Source of the DNA: Capsicum annuum | Lineage: Eukaryota; Streptophyta; Magnoliopsida; Solanales; Solanaceae | DNA: 64,000 nt | Assembly (NCBI RefSeq): GCF_002878395.1 | Contig: NW_025856049.1 | Coordinates: 375,751-439,750, forward strand | Direction of reading: 5' to 3' | Shown: positions 21,300 to 34,013 of the stretch, piece by piece | Position numbering within the stretch: the first letter of the stretch is position 1 | Layout of the letters: every line of letters begins with the position of its first letter | Notes under the pieces: generated by a model | The model's input: only the letters and a program-made list of their open reading frames with translations | Told to the model about the DNA's origin: nothing | Databases searched by the model: none | Program-made: the position numbers and the translations under genes

Positions 21300-22411
21300 A
21301 GTGGCACCCTGCTTATTCAGGTGACCAGACTGAGTTGAAGAATAATTATACTGACACTAAGAACTTGACTGGGGGTAATCTCTAACTCTATGTCCTGTTT
21401 TTCCCCACCCGAAACATATGTCACTACCCACTCTATAGATACCTTGGTGTTTTTTTCCATATTTTTGATAAAAGAGATTGGTTCAGGCGCTGCTAACACT
21501 ACCCTGGGGTTTAGGGCCTAACTCCCTAGTTTTATTGTCGTCTTTAAATTTCAGCACTGGAGCACTGGCTGAGGACGAAGATGGAACTAAGGATTTTGGA
21601 CAGAACTAAGAACAATTCTCACCCCCTAACTTAGGCTGAGCTAAGTTGAAAATACCCATTCTTTCTCTCTTGTTCTCCCTATTCTTAGCCTCTTCTATCT
21701 ACTGAGCATGGACTATGATCCTGGATATGTCCATCTTCTTAATCAACATTGCTGTCCTACACTCCTTAACCACACTATTAGATATGCCAGACACATACTT
21801 ACATACTTACTTATCCTGGATCTTCTATCTTCCACCATGTGAGGAGTATATCAGACTAATTAAGTGAATTTAAGAGAATACTCTTTCACTATCATGTTGG
21901 CTTGCTTTAGATTTATAAATTCTAAAACTTTTGCTTCCCTCAACTCCAATGGGAAGAACCTATCCAAAAAAGTAGTGGCAAACTCCTCCCATTCTATGGG
22001 CCCTATTTTGGTGACCTTCTCTTCCTTTCACTATTTGAACCATCAGTGAGCCACATCCTGCAACTGATATGTGGCTAACTCAACACTCTCAACAGCGGTC
22101 ACCACTATAATATTAGTAACTTTTTACACCTGGTCAAGAAATTCCTGAGGGTCTTCATCTGACTTAGACCTGGTAAAAGATAGAGGGTTAATTTGGGGGA
22201 AGTCCTAAATCAGGGCAGTAGCAGTATTGGCCACTGGGTTGGCCGGAACAACAGCTGAACATTCATTCTGGGCTGCCACAGAATGAGCTAGGGTGGTAAA
22301 AGCTACTCTAAACTCAGCATGGGAGACAAGTTCATCCAGAGGATTTGGATGAACATGTTGGGGTTCTGGATGGTCTTCTGTTCCTCTTAACTTAGTCCTC
22401 TTTAGAGTCAT
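21300..22411 (-). pseudogene. Chromovirus gag
   Basis: The start is at or near 22411, with Pro/His-rich N-terminal residues. The capsid-like segment follows (Phe-Leu-Asp-Gln-Val...Leu-Ala-Thr-Tyr-Gln-Leu-Gln-Asp-Val-Ala-His-Trp-Trp, then Trp-Glu-Glu-Phe). The zinc knuckle at about 21390-21420 keeps the first Cys and the His, but the second Cys is Trp and the last is Tyr, so it cannot bind zinc normally. Stops split the frame. Confidence 0.75.
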
Positions 22412-22619
22412 ATTCTGTAAATGGAAGAGAAACTTGGATGAGACAAAGAGTTTAACTAGAGCTCATGCTCACTCGCACGACATGAATACCTAAAGAAGGG
22501 AAATTTTTCCTAAAAACATCTAATAGCCTCTCTCCCATAAATGTGGCGCGCTACACACCCATGCACAAGACTCTACTAGATATGACTTTTAGACTTTCTA
22601 AGACTCTGTTGAACCTTTA

Positions 22620-22635
22620 TCTCGAATACTAAATT
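22620..22635 (-). other. Decayed primer binding site of the chromovirus
   Basis: Just inside the right LTR the minus strand reads TAGTATTCGAGA, matching 8 of 12 bases of TGGTATCAGAGC. Two of the differences are G-to-A or C-to-T. Confidence 0.45.
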
Positions 22636-25121
22636 TGTAATGCCCCTAGTCTATACTCTAAATGCCATACGGTGCTCATTATCTTGAAGGACCACAATCT
22701 AACTCATGACTGGTACCTGCTGTATTAACTTGATGATAATATTTTAATGTACAGAAATTAGGCATAAAATATTCCATAAGGTTCAATACTATAATAAAAC
22801 TGAATACAATATAACAATACAAAAATTGAAACATCTGTCTGAAAATACTCTAGTCTGAAAAGCCTCTAAATATTCTGAATTATGGATTTGATTGGACAAG
22901 TCCCCAAAGTCCCCAACTAACTGCAACTATCAAAATAAAACTAAAATATAGAAATGATAATCATTTCCTCAAACTTTAAGGACTCACCAATAACTCTGAC
23001 TACTTAAAATTTATAACTACTAGGGGTGATGGGACCTCGTGCATCTGAACCTATGATATAAGACATCATAGCGCAAGAGAAAAGTATACATCAGTACTTT
23101 GAATGTACTGACATGTTAAGTGAGGTAGGCTGAAATACATGGGTTTAAATATATAAACAATACTGACTGAATAACATGAATATAACTTAATGAGAATATA
23201 TGTATGAACACGTGAACTATAACTGAAATCATGATAATACCAAATACTGAGTTTGAATACTGATCAACTGATATCTGAGTATATTGATACTGAATTACTA
23301 ATAAATGAATGACTGTATCTGACAGTCTTAATTCTGTAGAACTATACTGAGTTTTGTACTAAACTGAGTTACTATGCCTGACAGTCCTGAATCTATAAAA
23401 CTAAACTGAGTTCTATTTTGAGACTGGAACTAAAATTGAGACTTTAGGAGGTAATCATCTAACAGACATGCCCCTTTCTAAATATATTAGGGTCCAACCT
23501 GTAATCCCAGTTGGAAGGGTATCAGTACCGTGATATGGGTAAAGACAAGCTAAGTCACCCTCATCTGGCAGGTGCTCTAAACGAGAATGGTGGTACCCTC
23601 AACTGGTAGGTAAATCACCTCATCAACCCACAACTACCAGGTTGATGTCTCAACCTACGTTGGATACGTAGTTCTGGAACACAAGGACTACTTATAAGGC
23701 TCACACCCTTTACTGGTAGGTGAATCTCCATACTTGGGTTCACTCAGTGCTGAATCCTACTCCCAACTGAATAGACACTGGACTGATTTCTAAACTATTT
23801 TACGCCAGACTGAAATGCTATTGGTCATACTGTTTAACTGAGTTCACTGAGTTTTGTTGACTGATGGAATACTACTGAATTCTGTTAATTGACTGAATTT
23901 ACTGAGGTCTGAATTAAATAATGGATTGGACTGGACTGATTGATACTGAGTCTACTGAGTTCTTTCTGAGTTCTGTAACTGACTGAGAGTACTACTGATC
24001 ATAACATGACTGATACTATCTTGAGACTGACCATGGCTCTAGGTAATCAGCTAAAGTATCAGGTAATAAATAGCCCTAGAACTTAATAGCATAAATTATA
24101 AGGCATGGTATAATCCTGAAACATGATAAATAACTACTTGATCATCATTTATTCATTGGGACATTCTAGCAAACACTTGCATGACATGAACTTGGATTCT
24201 CACGAACAACTCATCAAACACTTAAAAGGCATTGTATATGCACGTAGTACTAATCAACACATGAGCATCATAATTTCAAGGCTTTAACATGATTTCACAT
24301 GATAATACATACATAATAGTTGTTTTTACATAAATTTTGCACTTAATCATGGAATAGAAATCCAATCAACATTAAAATCATGAATACATTTGATCCAAAT
24401 CATGGAAAGCATGAAATTAAGCTACTTGAAGTTTAAAAGAGTTTCTTGGACTCCAAGGGTGGAAGGAACCCTTGGATAAACACTGTACATTCCTTGGTTG
24501 CTAAATCTTAATGATTAAAGGTGGAATCTTGAGCCTTGAATTTGAAATTTAATCTCCTAGGATTTTTGTTCTTGAGTATTTTGAGAAAGAATGAATATAA
24601 TTTGCTAATTGAGGGTTAGATCTTGTGTTATAGAGGCTGAAGGACATAGAAAATAGACCCAATTACCCTCAAAGATGTGGTTTTTTAATGACTAGAAATT
24701 GAACCATCGACGCGTAGACCAACGCGTCATGTCATTGGCATCGATGTGATAGCCAACATGCTGCGTCGAGTCTGTGTCGATTCACTGGAAATTACCACTG
24801 GGAGCCAAGAAAAATATTGATCGATGCGATGGACGATGTTCCACACCGAGATCGTGTTGATGCACTATTTTGGATTCCTAAACGTGATTCAAATGAGGTC
24901 CAAAAAATATAAAACTCATCTGGGACACCTACTGACATTCTTGATCCTGAACTAACCTAAAGATTGACATTTTAAGGTTATAGAGGTCGAGAAATAGAGT
25001 TGCCTACTTACGAAGACCAAATGACACTAAGTTTGAATACTTACCTAAAATTTTCTAAGTTTAGGACCCCTTAGCAAGCTTAAAAGACTGATTTAAGCTT
25101 AGGATTTTGCGGGGTCTTACA
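22636..25121 (-). repeat. 5' LTR of the chromovirus (right on the plus strand)
   Basis: 2486 bases with intact TGTAAT...CTTACA ends. It is similar along its length to 15144-17521 and about 110 bases longer. The next five bases are the TTATC target duplication. Confidence 0.85.
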
Positions 25122-25126
25122 TTATC

Positions 25127-25462
25127 ATGTGTTTCAATTATGTTATCATGTGTTGGTGTCTATCTTATATTATTCGGTATCATATCAAAGATTGATTTTG
25201 TTCCTACAGAATCAATCTTGGGGTTGTTAACTCGAAAATCACAAAAAAAGTGTTGAAAAATCGAAAATCCAAAAAGAAATATTTTGTCCCATTTTGGGTA
25301 TTTGGCCAAAATTTTGAACTTAGATTTAGGATATTTTTATGTGTTTTGGTTGTTTCTAGTGTTATCGCCTAATTCACTAACACTAATTGAGTCTAGATCC
25401 AAATTTTGAGCCATTTTTGAGTTGTTCTTGAAATTTGAAAGTTGCTGTTTTTTGAGGATCAG
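25127..25462 (+). other. End of the old element's 5' LTR, primer site and 5' internal region
   Basis: 25127-25172 completes the interrupted LTR; its end differs from the 3' LTR end CTATCTCGTATCA only by three transitions. 25175-25186 reads CGGTATCATATC, matching the initiator-tRNA-Met site at 9 of 12 bases. The remainder, to 25462, is AT-rich untranslated sequence with no ORF. The tandem LTR array inserts directly after ATCAG. Confidence 0.6.
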
Positions 25463-28400
25463 TGTAATACCCCAAAAAATTTTCTTCATAAAGATTTCGT
25501 GAGAAACGTATCGAGTTCTATGCTTTAGAGCGATCCATAAATTTTTTGTCTAGTATTTCTAAGACATTGACCTACCATTGCATAGAGTATCAAATAATCT
25601 TTCCAATGATATCTAGATCATCAAAAATGGACACTCGAGTGATGAGTTACGACCATTCCAATCGAATTGTGAACAGTAAAATATGCAGAAAAAAGTACTG
25701 AGGCCTGATGTATTTTTGCTCCAACTTTAAATGATCATAACTCCTTGTACATAATGATCTGGATGATCTACTATATATCAATGGAAATCTCTGCTAGTCC
25801 TCTTTCTGATGAAATTGGTTTTATCCAATTTGTCTATCGAAGCAAAAAGTTACGGTCGATCTACTTCAGCCTATCAAAAGTGAATTTTTGGGTCAACTTT
25901 AAATTATCATAACTCCTCGTACACAATGATCTGGGTGATATACTATATATCAACGAAAATATATGAGACTCCTCTTTCTAATGAAATTAGTTTCATCAAA
26001 TTTGGATATCGGAGTAAAACGTTGTGGTTGATCTACTTCAGACTATCAAAACAGTCCACCAAAGGACAAATTCGAGAATTATTTAATTTTTAAGGGCATT
26101 TTGGTCATTATACCTTCACTTCATGGACGAAAATTGTCTATTTATACCTATATTGAGCCATAAAATTCATGTTCTTCCATCAAAAACATTGAGAGAACTA
26201 CACTCTTAGTCCATTTTGAGCTCCAAATATCTTTCAATTTCACTGTAGAAATCCAAAATTAATCTGATAAATGAACTCCTCATTTCAAGACCTTCGAGGA
26301 GCACTTATTATTTGTCCGAACAGGATTCCATAATCAAGAAGTCAATTTCAAGGTATGTGGGGTTTTGACCAAGAGCAATCTTCCGTTCTTGTGCCCAAAG
26401 CTTTAATTTTAATATGGTTTTACATGATTTTGCAAGTGAGATTATGTCTAAATGATTCAATTATGAGATTATGATGGTTGAATGAAGAAAATTTGATTTA
26501 TATGATTATCGCAATATTTTCATGATATGATTTAATAATTATCATTGCGAATTACACACTTTTACCACGAGGTGGTATTTTGAATGCTTTTGAGACGTAT
26601 GTTAAGATGGTATTTTGGAATAATATTTTGAGATATGTGTCAAGATTTATGCTTCCCAATGATGATTTAAATTATTGAATATATATTTGAGACATGAGAT
26701 GTCTTGATATCTATAATTGTAAATTTCATATTTTTATTTTGAATGATTTCGAGATATATGTTGAAATGGTATTTTGGAATGATTTTGAGATTTATGATAA
26801 GCTTAAACCTTCTTTATGATGAAATTGAATCATTGAGCATATTGAGATATAACGTTTGAGATGTTACCATGAGTCTTGAAATTTTCTCAAAAATATTGAT
26901 GTTGTCATGACTTGATAAATTGGTACATTTTGACATTTAAAAAGCTTGAGTTCTATTATTGAAATTTCATGATATTTCAAAATGGGTATACACTCAAATT
27001 AATTTATGAAGGATTTATAAGACTTTGAATTTTTTTCCAATATGGATATACATGATTACTTCATTACTCTACTTCTTAAATTGAGAATTTATTCTATGAA
27101 TTACATACTACTACAATGAATTGATATTTCTAAAAACTTTCAAGATAAAAGTTGTGATTTGAGTTGTACTACGAGATATGTATTCTTATTATGAATTAAA
27201 GGTCTCAAGTGCTTTTCAAAAGTTGTTATCATGATTTAATTATCGAATTGAAAGAATAATCATTTGAGTATATTAACCTTGAACTCACAGAGTCGAGATG
27301 ATTTTGACTATGAGAAAGATTGATTTTGATATAGATGTTGATATGAATTTTGGTATTTTTTTTCTGAATGATTTTGACGAGTTGAATTGTTGAAAATATT
27401 ACATATTAAGTCTTCATATCCTTGTCCAAATGTCAAGTCAGTTATGGTTCAATGCATTGATACCTTGTTGATGTTGAAAAAGATTGAAATGTTTTAAGTC
27501 AAAGTTGGGGTTAGGAATCCACAAATTATTGATGAATTATAAATTGGGATATTTGTTTTGGTCTCTATAATAGACCCTTGTGATGATGATGGTGGATTTT
27601 CTAATGCGTTATGAGCTTGTCGGGGAGGAGTACTTAGCACCAAGAGGGAAATTTGGTATTTCCTCAAACCTATGTACCACCATAGGGTTGTTTGATGATG
27701 ATATTATTGGCCAGAGAGCCCGATTGTGATTATTGCAGCTTTAAGGTCATACTCCCTTGCAAAGAGTATGATGCTCCCACCAACAGAGATTTCAAACGTT
27801 GGTATTCCACATAACTCATGTGGGGTTTTTGGTTATAGGAAACTCCCCTGTCCATAAAAGTCACGTTTCTTGAATTACCGAGTCACTCCAAGATTTGAGT
27901 CAAAGAGTTAAGATATTATGATGAATTATGATTACCTATGATGAATTTTGATGATATGATAATTTATCATAATTTATGATTTTTGATGATTTACACGGAT
28001 TATGAGATTTTACCATTTGAACTATTTATTATGAAGGTATGAAGAGTATGATTTGATATAACTCAAGCCAAGTGAGTCATCATTGTCTATATGCATGTTT
28101 CCATGAAATTGATGATGTTATTTAAAGTGTTGCATGCACCTCCACATACTCAGTACAATCTCTTTATGCTGGCCCCCATCTACTATTCTATTCAGTTGCA
28201 ACATCTAGTCAGTAGGTAAAGGAGTCCTTATAGTTCAAGGTCTTCTATTGGTTATTTCAATTTAGAGACACTGTACCTTCTTCTATCGGCCATATTGAGT
28301 GGGATGGTTGGGATTCATGACCCATTTATGTATAGGCAATACTAGTAGAGGTTTCATAGACAGTTGTAGTGGTTGATGTATTTGGTCTCCTTTTTATATA

Positions 28401-28606
28401 TGTATATGTGTCAGTAGAATTGTCATCTTGTAATTCCAATACTGTATCGAACAGATTCTGTATTGAGATATTTTTAGCTTTATTCTCTCAAAATTTTGTT
28501 TTTATCAGTTGCTATTAAGTTATACCAATGAAAACGGTTAGCTTGGGGTCATTTGTGACTCTAAGCACCGTGTGGCATCTCAGAACTTGATTTTCAAAAT
28601 GTTACA
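25463..28606 (+). repeat. LTR 1 of the tandem array
   Basis: 3144 bases, TGTAAT...GTTACA. It holds a tandem duplication with a period of about 172 bases (repeats starting at 25723 and 25895). It lacks a ~21-base duplication that LTRs 2 and 3 share. Confidence 0.8.
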
Positions 28607-28610
28607 AACT

Positions 28611-28622
28611 TGGTATCAGAGC
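28611..28622 (+). other. Primer binding site, copy 1
   Basis: TGGTATCAGAGC is an exact complement of the 3' end of plant initiator tRNA-Met, four bases after the LTR end. Confidence 0.85.
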
Positions 28623-29119
28623 ACAAAGTTCAAGTTTCCTAAGGTGTCTATAAAGCCGTGTCTAGTAAAGTCTTGCAGAACGGTACGGAGACATCTATAC
28701 TTTTCTTCAAGAGGTAATAATACATTTAGGAAAGGTTGTTGTTCTTTCAAGTCTTGAATCGTGCAATAAGTTTAAACCAGATAAGCTACCAAATTTCTTT
28801 TCAGGATCTATAAGTGACATTTTGTACTTCTCTATCTATGTGCTATTCTTGAGATAGTATGAGCAGCAAGTCCTGGTTTTTTCCCTAATAATGTTTGCAG
28901 ACTGATTAGCAAAATGTTTCAGAAGTCTCATAAAAGTGTCTTCAGAAGAGCCTTCCAGTGTGTTATTAGTTCCTAAAGTATCATGTTATGTCCTCTTCTT
29001 TATGACTTGTTCAGCTAAGACCGAGTGGATGCGTACACCTTGATCATCGAATATGGTATGCCAAGTTACTATCTCTCACAATCTTGCTATCATCATGCGG
29101 TTGAAAAAAAAATAAAAGT

Positions 29120-29246
29120 CTAGTGAAGCCGTGTGGGTCTCTTTCGATTCACTAGCATAGCTATTTTGTTATTCACCTCAAACTTTTTTTCAAAACTCAT
29201 ATTCAAAGCCTAGTGGAGTCGTGTGCAGCCTATTTCAATCCACTAG
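29120..29246 (+). repeat. Pair of related stem-loops in internal part 1
   Basis: Stem 1 has arms CTAGTGAA (29120-29127) and TTCACTAG (29148-29155). Stem 2 has arms CTAGTGGA (29210-29217) and TCCACTAG (29239-29246). Loops are about 20 bases and alike (GCCGTGTG / GTCGTGTG...TTTC). The single difference between the stems is compensated on the other arm. Confidence 0.65.
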
Positions 29247-30874
29247 CAACTTTTAGTTCATCTTGTTCCTTGTGCTAGCTAAAATAAATGAGATTTGGAG
29301 GTGTAGTAGTAAGAAGGATGGTAAGTGTGATTTGTTGAGCATAAGTATAGTGGAATCCGTTTTTGCATATATTTAGGGTTAATAGGGAGTGATATATCCT
29401 TGTGTGTTAATTTTGTGATGTAGTTTGTTCGAGGTATGAAATGGGTGTTGATGATATTTGTATGCCAGAGAGTATAGGTTAGTAATAGAAGTACTCTGTG
29501 GGTGAGTGTTGTTAAATTATGTCGTTACCGGGTTGCAAGAGGAAGTTAAGTTAAGACTTAGAGAGCTATGAACTAAATTAAGTTGTGTATGAAGGATAGA
29601 TAGTAGTGACGGGTGAAAGAAAGACGTGTTAATGGATTGTGAATAAGATAAGCTATATGATTATGACCAATTATTATTGTTATGAAGTTTAAATGGGATA
29701 GCATTGGTTGAGGATTGTTTTAGAGTTTCTAAGTGGAAATTTCGTGCGAAAAGTTGTAAGTTATATTGTGTGCTAAAAGTTAAGTTGGAATGATTGGTGA
29801 TCGTGAAGATAACTGTGATGATTTCTTGATTAATTATATTAGTTGTTAGGAAGTGATCTAGTAGGCTTGAATAGTGGATATAAGAGCCTAAGTTTGGTTG
29901 ATTCGTGATTAAGTTTGATGTTGTGTTTATGATGACAAGGTTCACCCAAGATATTATGGGACTACTTTAATTTTGAGGATTAGTGTATTACTGTAATGGT
30001 TGAGCTTCTTAGAGGTGATTTTGATTCTTATGGTTTAGAAATATAAGTTTACAAGCGTGATTTTAATAAGCAATGGCAGAGGTAGTGTGGTCCGTTAAGG
30101 ATGAGAAAAAAATTGAGTTAAGCGTTAGACTCTAAGATTGAAATTCCAAAGTTGAGTTGAAAACGTTGAAGCTTTAGATGATGTATGCTTATTTTGAGCT
30201 AAGAGGTAATGTGAAGTAAGATTGAGATTAAGCTTTCATGTGTATTGTGGTTAGTTGACGTTTTAAGTGGTTATCTTGAGGGATTGTGGTGTACATGTTT
30301 TAGATTCTGGAAGCTAGTTATACTTCAATTCGTAAACTTCTACTAGACGATCTTTGTTTACCAAGTATTCCATCTCAGTCAATTAGAATCGTATAGTGTA
30401 CCTTCTCATTTATCATTTCTTCATGTTATCCAAGGATCTTAGGAATGAAATTATTTCCATATGGATCATCTCAGTAGTTATGAGTATACCTCTGCTCGTG
30501 CGTCATACATATAAGCTAATTCATAGGTGCCCCGTGCACAGTCTTAGTGACCCTGTGAAATAAGTGTTGTAGAGGAGCATAGAGTCCCAAAGGGGAGATA
30601 CCTCGTGACTTCTTAAAGCTTTCGTGTTTTAAACACATCTAGTTCATGCTCAAGTTCTCATTACGAGCCTTGAATTGCCTATTGTTGCATACACATTCAT
30701 ACATTCCAGAGTCAGTTCAGCTAGATATTTATACGTCAGATATGCATGTTCAGTATGAGGACTAAGAAACTGTATTTCCAATCGTGTTGATATGTCTCAG
30801 ATGTTCGTGTCCCTTAAGAAGGTCAGTTGATCAGTGCTTTTATTATATCAAGAAACATTCAAGGATGAATGTGT

Positions 30875-30889
30875 CCAAGGGGGTGATAA
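30875..30889 (+). other. Polypurine tract, copy 1
   Basis: CCAAGGGGGTGATAA directly precedes the TG of LTR 2. Confidence 0.65.
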
Positions 30890-33800
30890 TGTAAAACCCC
30901 AAAAAGTTTTCTTCGTAAAGATTTCGTGAGAAACGTATCGAGTTCTACTCTTTAAAGCGATCCATAAATTTTCTGTGTAGTATTTCTAAGACGTTGACCT
31001 ACCATTGCATAGATTATCGAATAAGCTTTCATAGTAAATGTAGATCATCAAAAATGGACACTCGAGTGATAAGTTACGACCATTCTGATCAAACTACGAC
31101 CATTTTGATCGAACTGTGAACCATAAAACGTGCAGAAAAAAGTACTGAGGCCTGACGTATTTTTGTCCAAATTTAAACGATCATAACTCCTTGTACATAA
31201 TGAAGTAGGTGATCTACTATATATCAAATGAAATCTTTGCTAGTCCTCTTTCCGATGAAATTGGTTTCATCCAATTTGTCTATCGGAGCAAAAAGTTATG
31301 GTCGATCTACTTCAGCCTATCAGAAGTGAATTGTTAGATCAACTTAAAACAATCATAACTTCTCGTACACAATGATCTAGGTGAGATACTATATATCAAC
31401 GAAAAGATATGAGATTTCTCTTTCTAATGAAATTGGTTTCATCCAATTTGGATGTCAGAGTAAAACATTATGGTTGATCTACTTCAGACTATCAAAACGG
31501 TCCACTAAAGGACAGATTCGAGAATTATTTAATTTTTAAGGACATTTTAGTCATTATGCCTTCACTTCATGGACGAAAACTGTCCATTTATATCTACATT
31601 GAGACATAAAATGCATTTTCTTCCATAAAAAAACATTGAGAGAACTAAACCCTAGGTCCATTTTGATCTCCAAATATCTTTTAATTTTACTGTAGAAATC
31701 CAAAATTAATCCGATAAATGAACTCCTCATTTCATGACCTTTGGAGAGCACCCATTATTTGTCCGAACAGGATTCCATAGTCAACAAGTCAATTTCAAGG
31801 TATTTGAGGTTTTGAACAAGAGCAATCTTTCATTTTTGTGCCCAAAGCTTTAATTTTATTATGGTTTTACATGATTTGGGAAGTGAGATTATGTCTAAAT
31901 AATTTGATTATGAGATTATGATGGTTGAATGAATAAACTTTGATTTATATGATTATCTCAATGTTTTCATGATATAATTTAATAATTATCATTGGAAATT
32001 ACACACTTTAACCACGAGGTGGTATTTTGAATGCTTTTGGGATGTATGTTGAGATGGTATTTTGGAATAATATTTTGAGATATGTGTCAAGCTTTATGCT
32101 TCCCATTGACGATTTGAATTATTGAATATATATTTGAGACATGAGATGTCTTGATATCTATAATTGTAAATTACATATTTTTATTTTGAATGATTTCGAG
32201 ATATATGTTAAAATGGTATTTTGGAATGATTTTGATATTTATGATAAGCTTAAAGCTTCTTTATGACGAAATTGAATCATTGAGCATATTGAGATATAAA
32301 GTTTGAGATGTTATCATGAGTCTTGATATTTTCTCAAAAATATTGATGTTGTCATGACTTGATAAATTGTTACATTTTGAAATTTAAAATGCTTGAGTTT
32401 TATTATTGATATTTCATGATATTCGAAAATGGGTGTACAGTCAAATTAATTTATGAAGGATTTATAAGACTTTGAATTTTTTTTCCAATATGGATATACA
32501 TGATTACTTCATTACTCTACTTTTTAAATTGAGAATTTATGCTATGAATTGCATACTACTACAATGAATTGATATTTCTAAAGGCTGTTGAGATAAAAGT
32601 TGTGATTTGAGTTGTACTACGAGATATGTATTCTTATTATGAATTGAAGGTTTCAAGTTCTTTTCAAAAGCTGTTGTCATGATTTAGTTGTCGAATTGAA
32701 AGAATAATCATTTGAGTACATTGACCTTGAACTCGCAGAGTCGAGATGATTTTGACTATGAGAAAGATTGATTTTGATATAGATGTTGAGAAGAATTTTG
32801 GTATTTTTTCTAGATGATTTGATGAGTTGAATTGTTGAAAATATTACGTATTTAGTCTTCATATCCTTGTCCAAATATCGAGTCGGTTATGGTTCAATGC
32901 ATTGATACTTTGTTGATGTTGAAAAAGATTGAAATAGTTTAAGTCGAAGTTGGGGTTAGGAATCCACAAATTGATTGTTTTAGTTTCTATAATAGACCAT
33001 TGTGATGATGATGGTGGATTTTCTAACGCGTTCTGAGCTTGTCGGGGAGTAGTACTTAGCACCGAGAGGGAAATTTGGTATATCCCCAAACCTATGTTCC
33101 ATCGTAGGGTTGTTTGATGATGATATTATTGGCCAAAGAGCCCGATTGTGATTATTGCAGTTTTAAGGTCATACTCCCTAGCAAAAAGTATGACGCTCCT
33201 GCCAATGGGGGTTTCAAACGTTGGTATTCCACGTAGCTCACGTGGAATTGTCGATTATAGGAAACTCTCCTATCCATAAAAGTCACGTTTCTTGAATTAC
33301 CGAGTCACTTCGAGATTTTAGTCAAATTGTTGAGATATTATGATTAATTATGATTACCTATGAGTAATTTTGATGATATGATAATTTATGATGATTTACA
33401 TGGATTATGAGATTTTACCATTTGAACTATTTATTATGAAGGTATGAAGAGTATGATTTGAAATAACTCAAGTCAAGTAAGTTATCATTGTCTGTATGTA
33501 CGTTTTCAGGAAATTGATGATGCTATTTAAAGTGTTGCATGCAGCCCCACATACTCAGTACAATCTCTTTGTGCTGACCCCCATCTACTATTCTATTCAG
33601 TTGCAGCATCTGGTCAGCAGGTAAAGGAGTCCTTATAGTTCAAGGTGTTCTGTTGGTTGTTTTAGTTCAGAGACACTGTTCCTTCTTCTGTCGGTCATAC
33701 TGAGTGGGTTGGTTGGGATTCATGACCCGTTTATGTACAGGCAATACTAGTAGAGGCTTCATAGACAGTAGTAGTGGTTGATGTATTTAGTTTGCTTCTT

Positions 33801-34013
33801 GTATATATAAATATATATTAGTAGAATTGTCATCTTGTAATTCCAGTGTTGTATCAAATAGATTTTGTATTGAGATATTTTCAGCTTAATTCTCTTAGAA
33901 TTGTGTTTTAATAAGTTGTTTTTGAGTTATACTGATGAAAAGGGTTAGCTTGGGGTCACTTATGACCCTAAGCACTGTGTGGCATCTCGGAACTTGATTT
34001 TTGGGATGTTATA
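30890..34013 (+). repeat. LTR 2 (middle) of the tandem array
   Basis: 3124 bases. The 3' end is GTTATA instead of GTTACA. It serves as the 3' LTR of the first unit and the 5' LTR of the second. It carries the ~21-base duplication near its start (about 31079-31123) and has two small deletions relative to LTRs 1 and 3 (near 32970 and 33380). Confidence 0.8.

Larger units (their letters stand above)
15144..25121 (-). mobile_element. Tekay/Del-like chromovirus (Ty3/gypsy) with both LTRs, inactive
   Basis: The LTRs are 15144-17521 and 22636-25121, in the same orientation. Both insertion flanks carry TTATC (15139-15143 and 25122-25126). Gag, protease, RT, RNase H, integrase and a C-terminal chromodomain follow in that order on the minus strand. 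The insertion lies in the 5' LTR of the old element. Every domain carries stops or changed key residues (see separate entries). Chromodomains of this clade steer integration to heterochromatin. Confidence 0.9.
28607..30889 (+). other. Internal part 1 of the tandem array, non-coding
   Basis: It begins AACT, then an exact 12-base match to the initiator-tRNA-Met primer site at 28611-28622. It continues with a chromovirus-like leader (about 28620-28790), two stem-loops (29120-29155 and 29210-29246), and about 1.6 kb with no domain. It ends in a purine tract (30875-30889). Its length and lack of genes match large retrotransposon derivatives. Confidence 0.7.

Noticed and set aside
29101..29260. Repeated CTAGTG units as a CRISPR-like array
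   Set aside because: Only two units, each a stem-loop, with no spacer regularity and in a plant retrotransposon.
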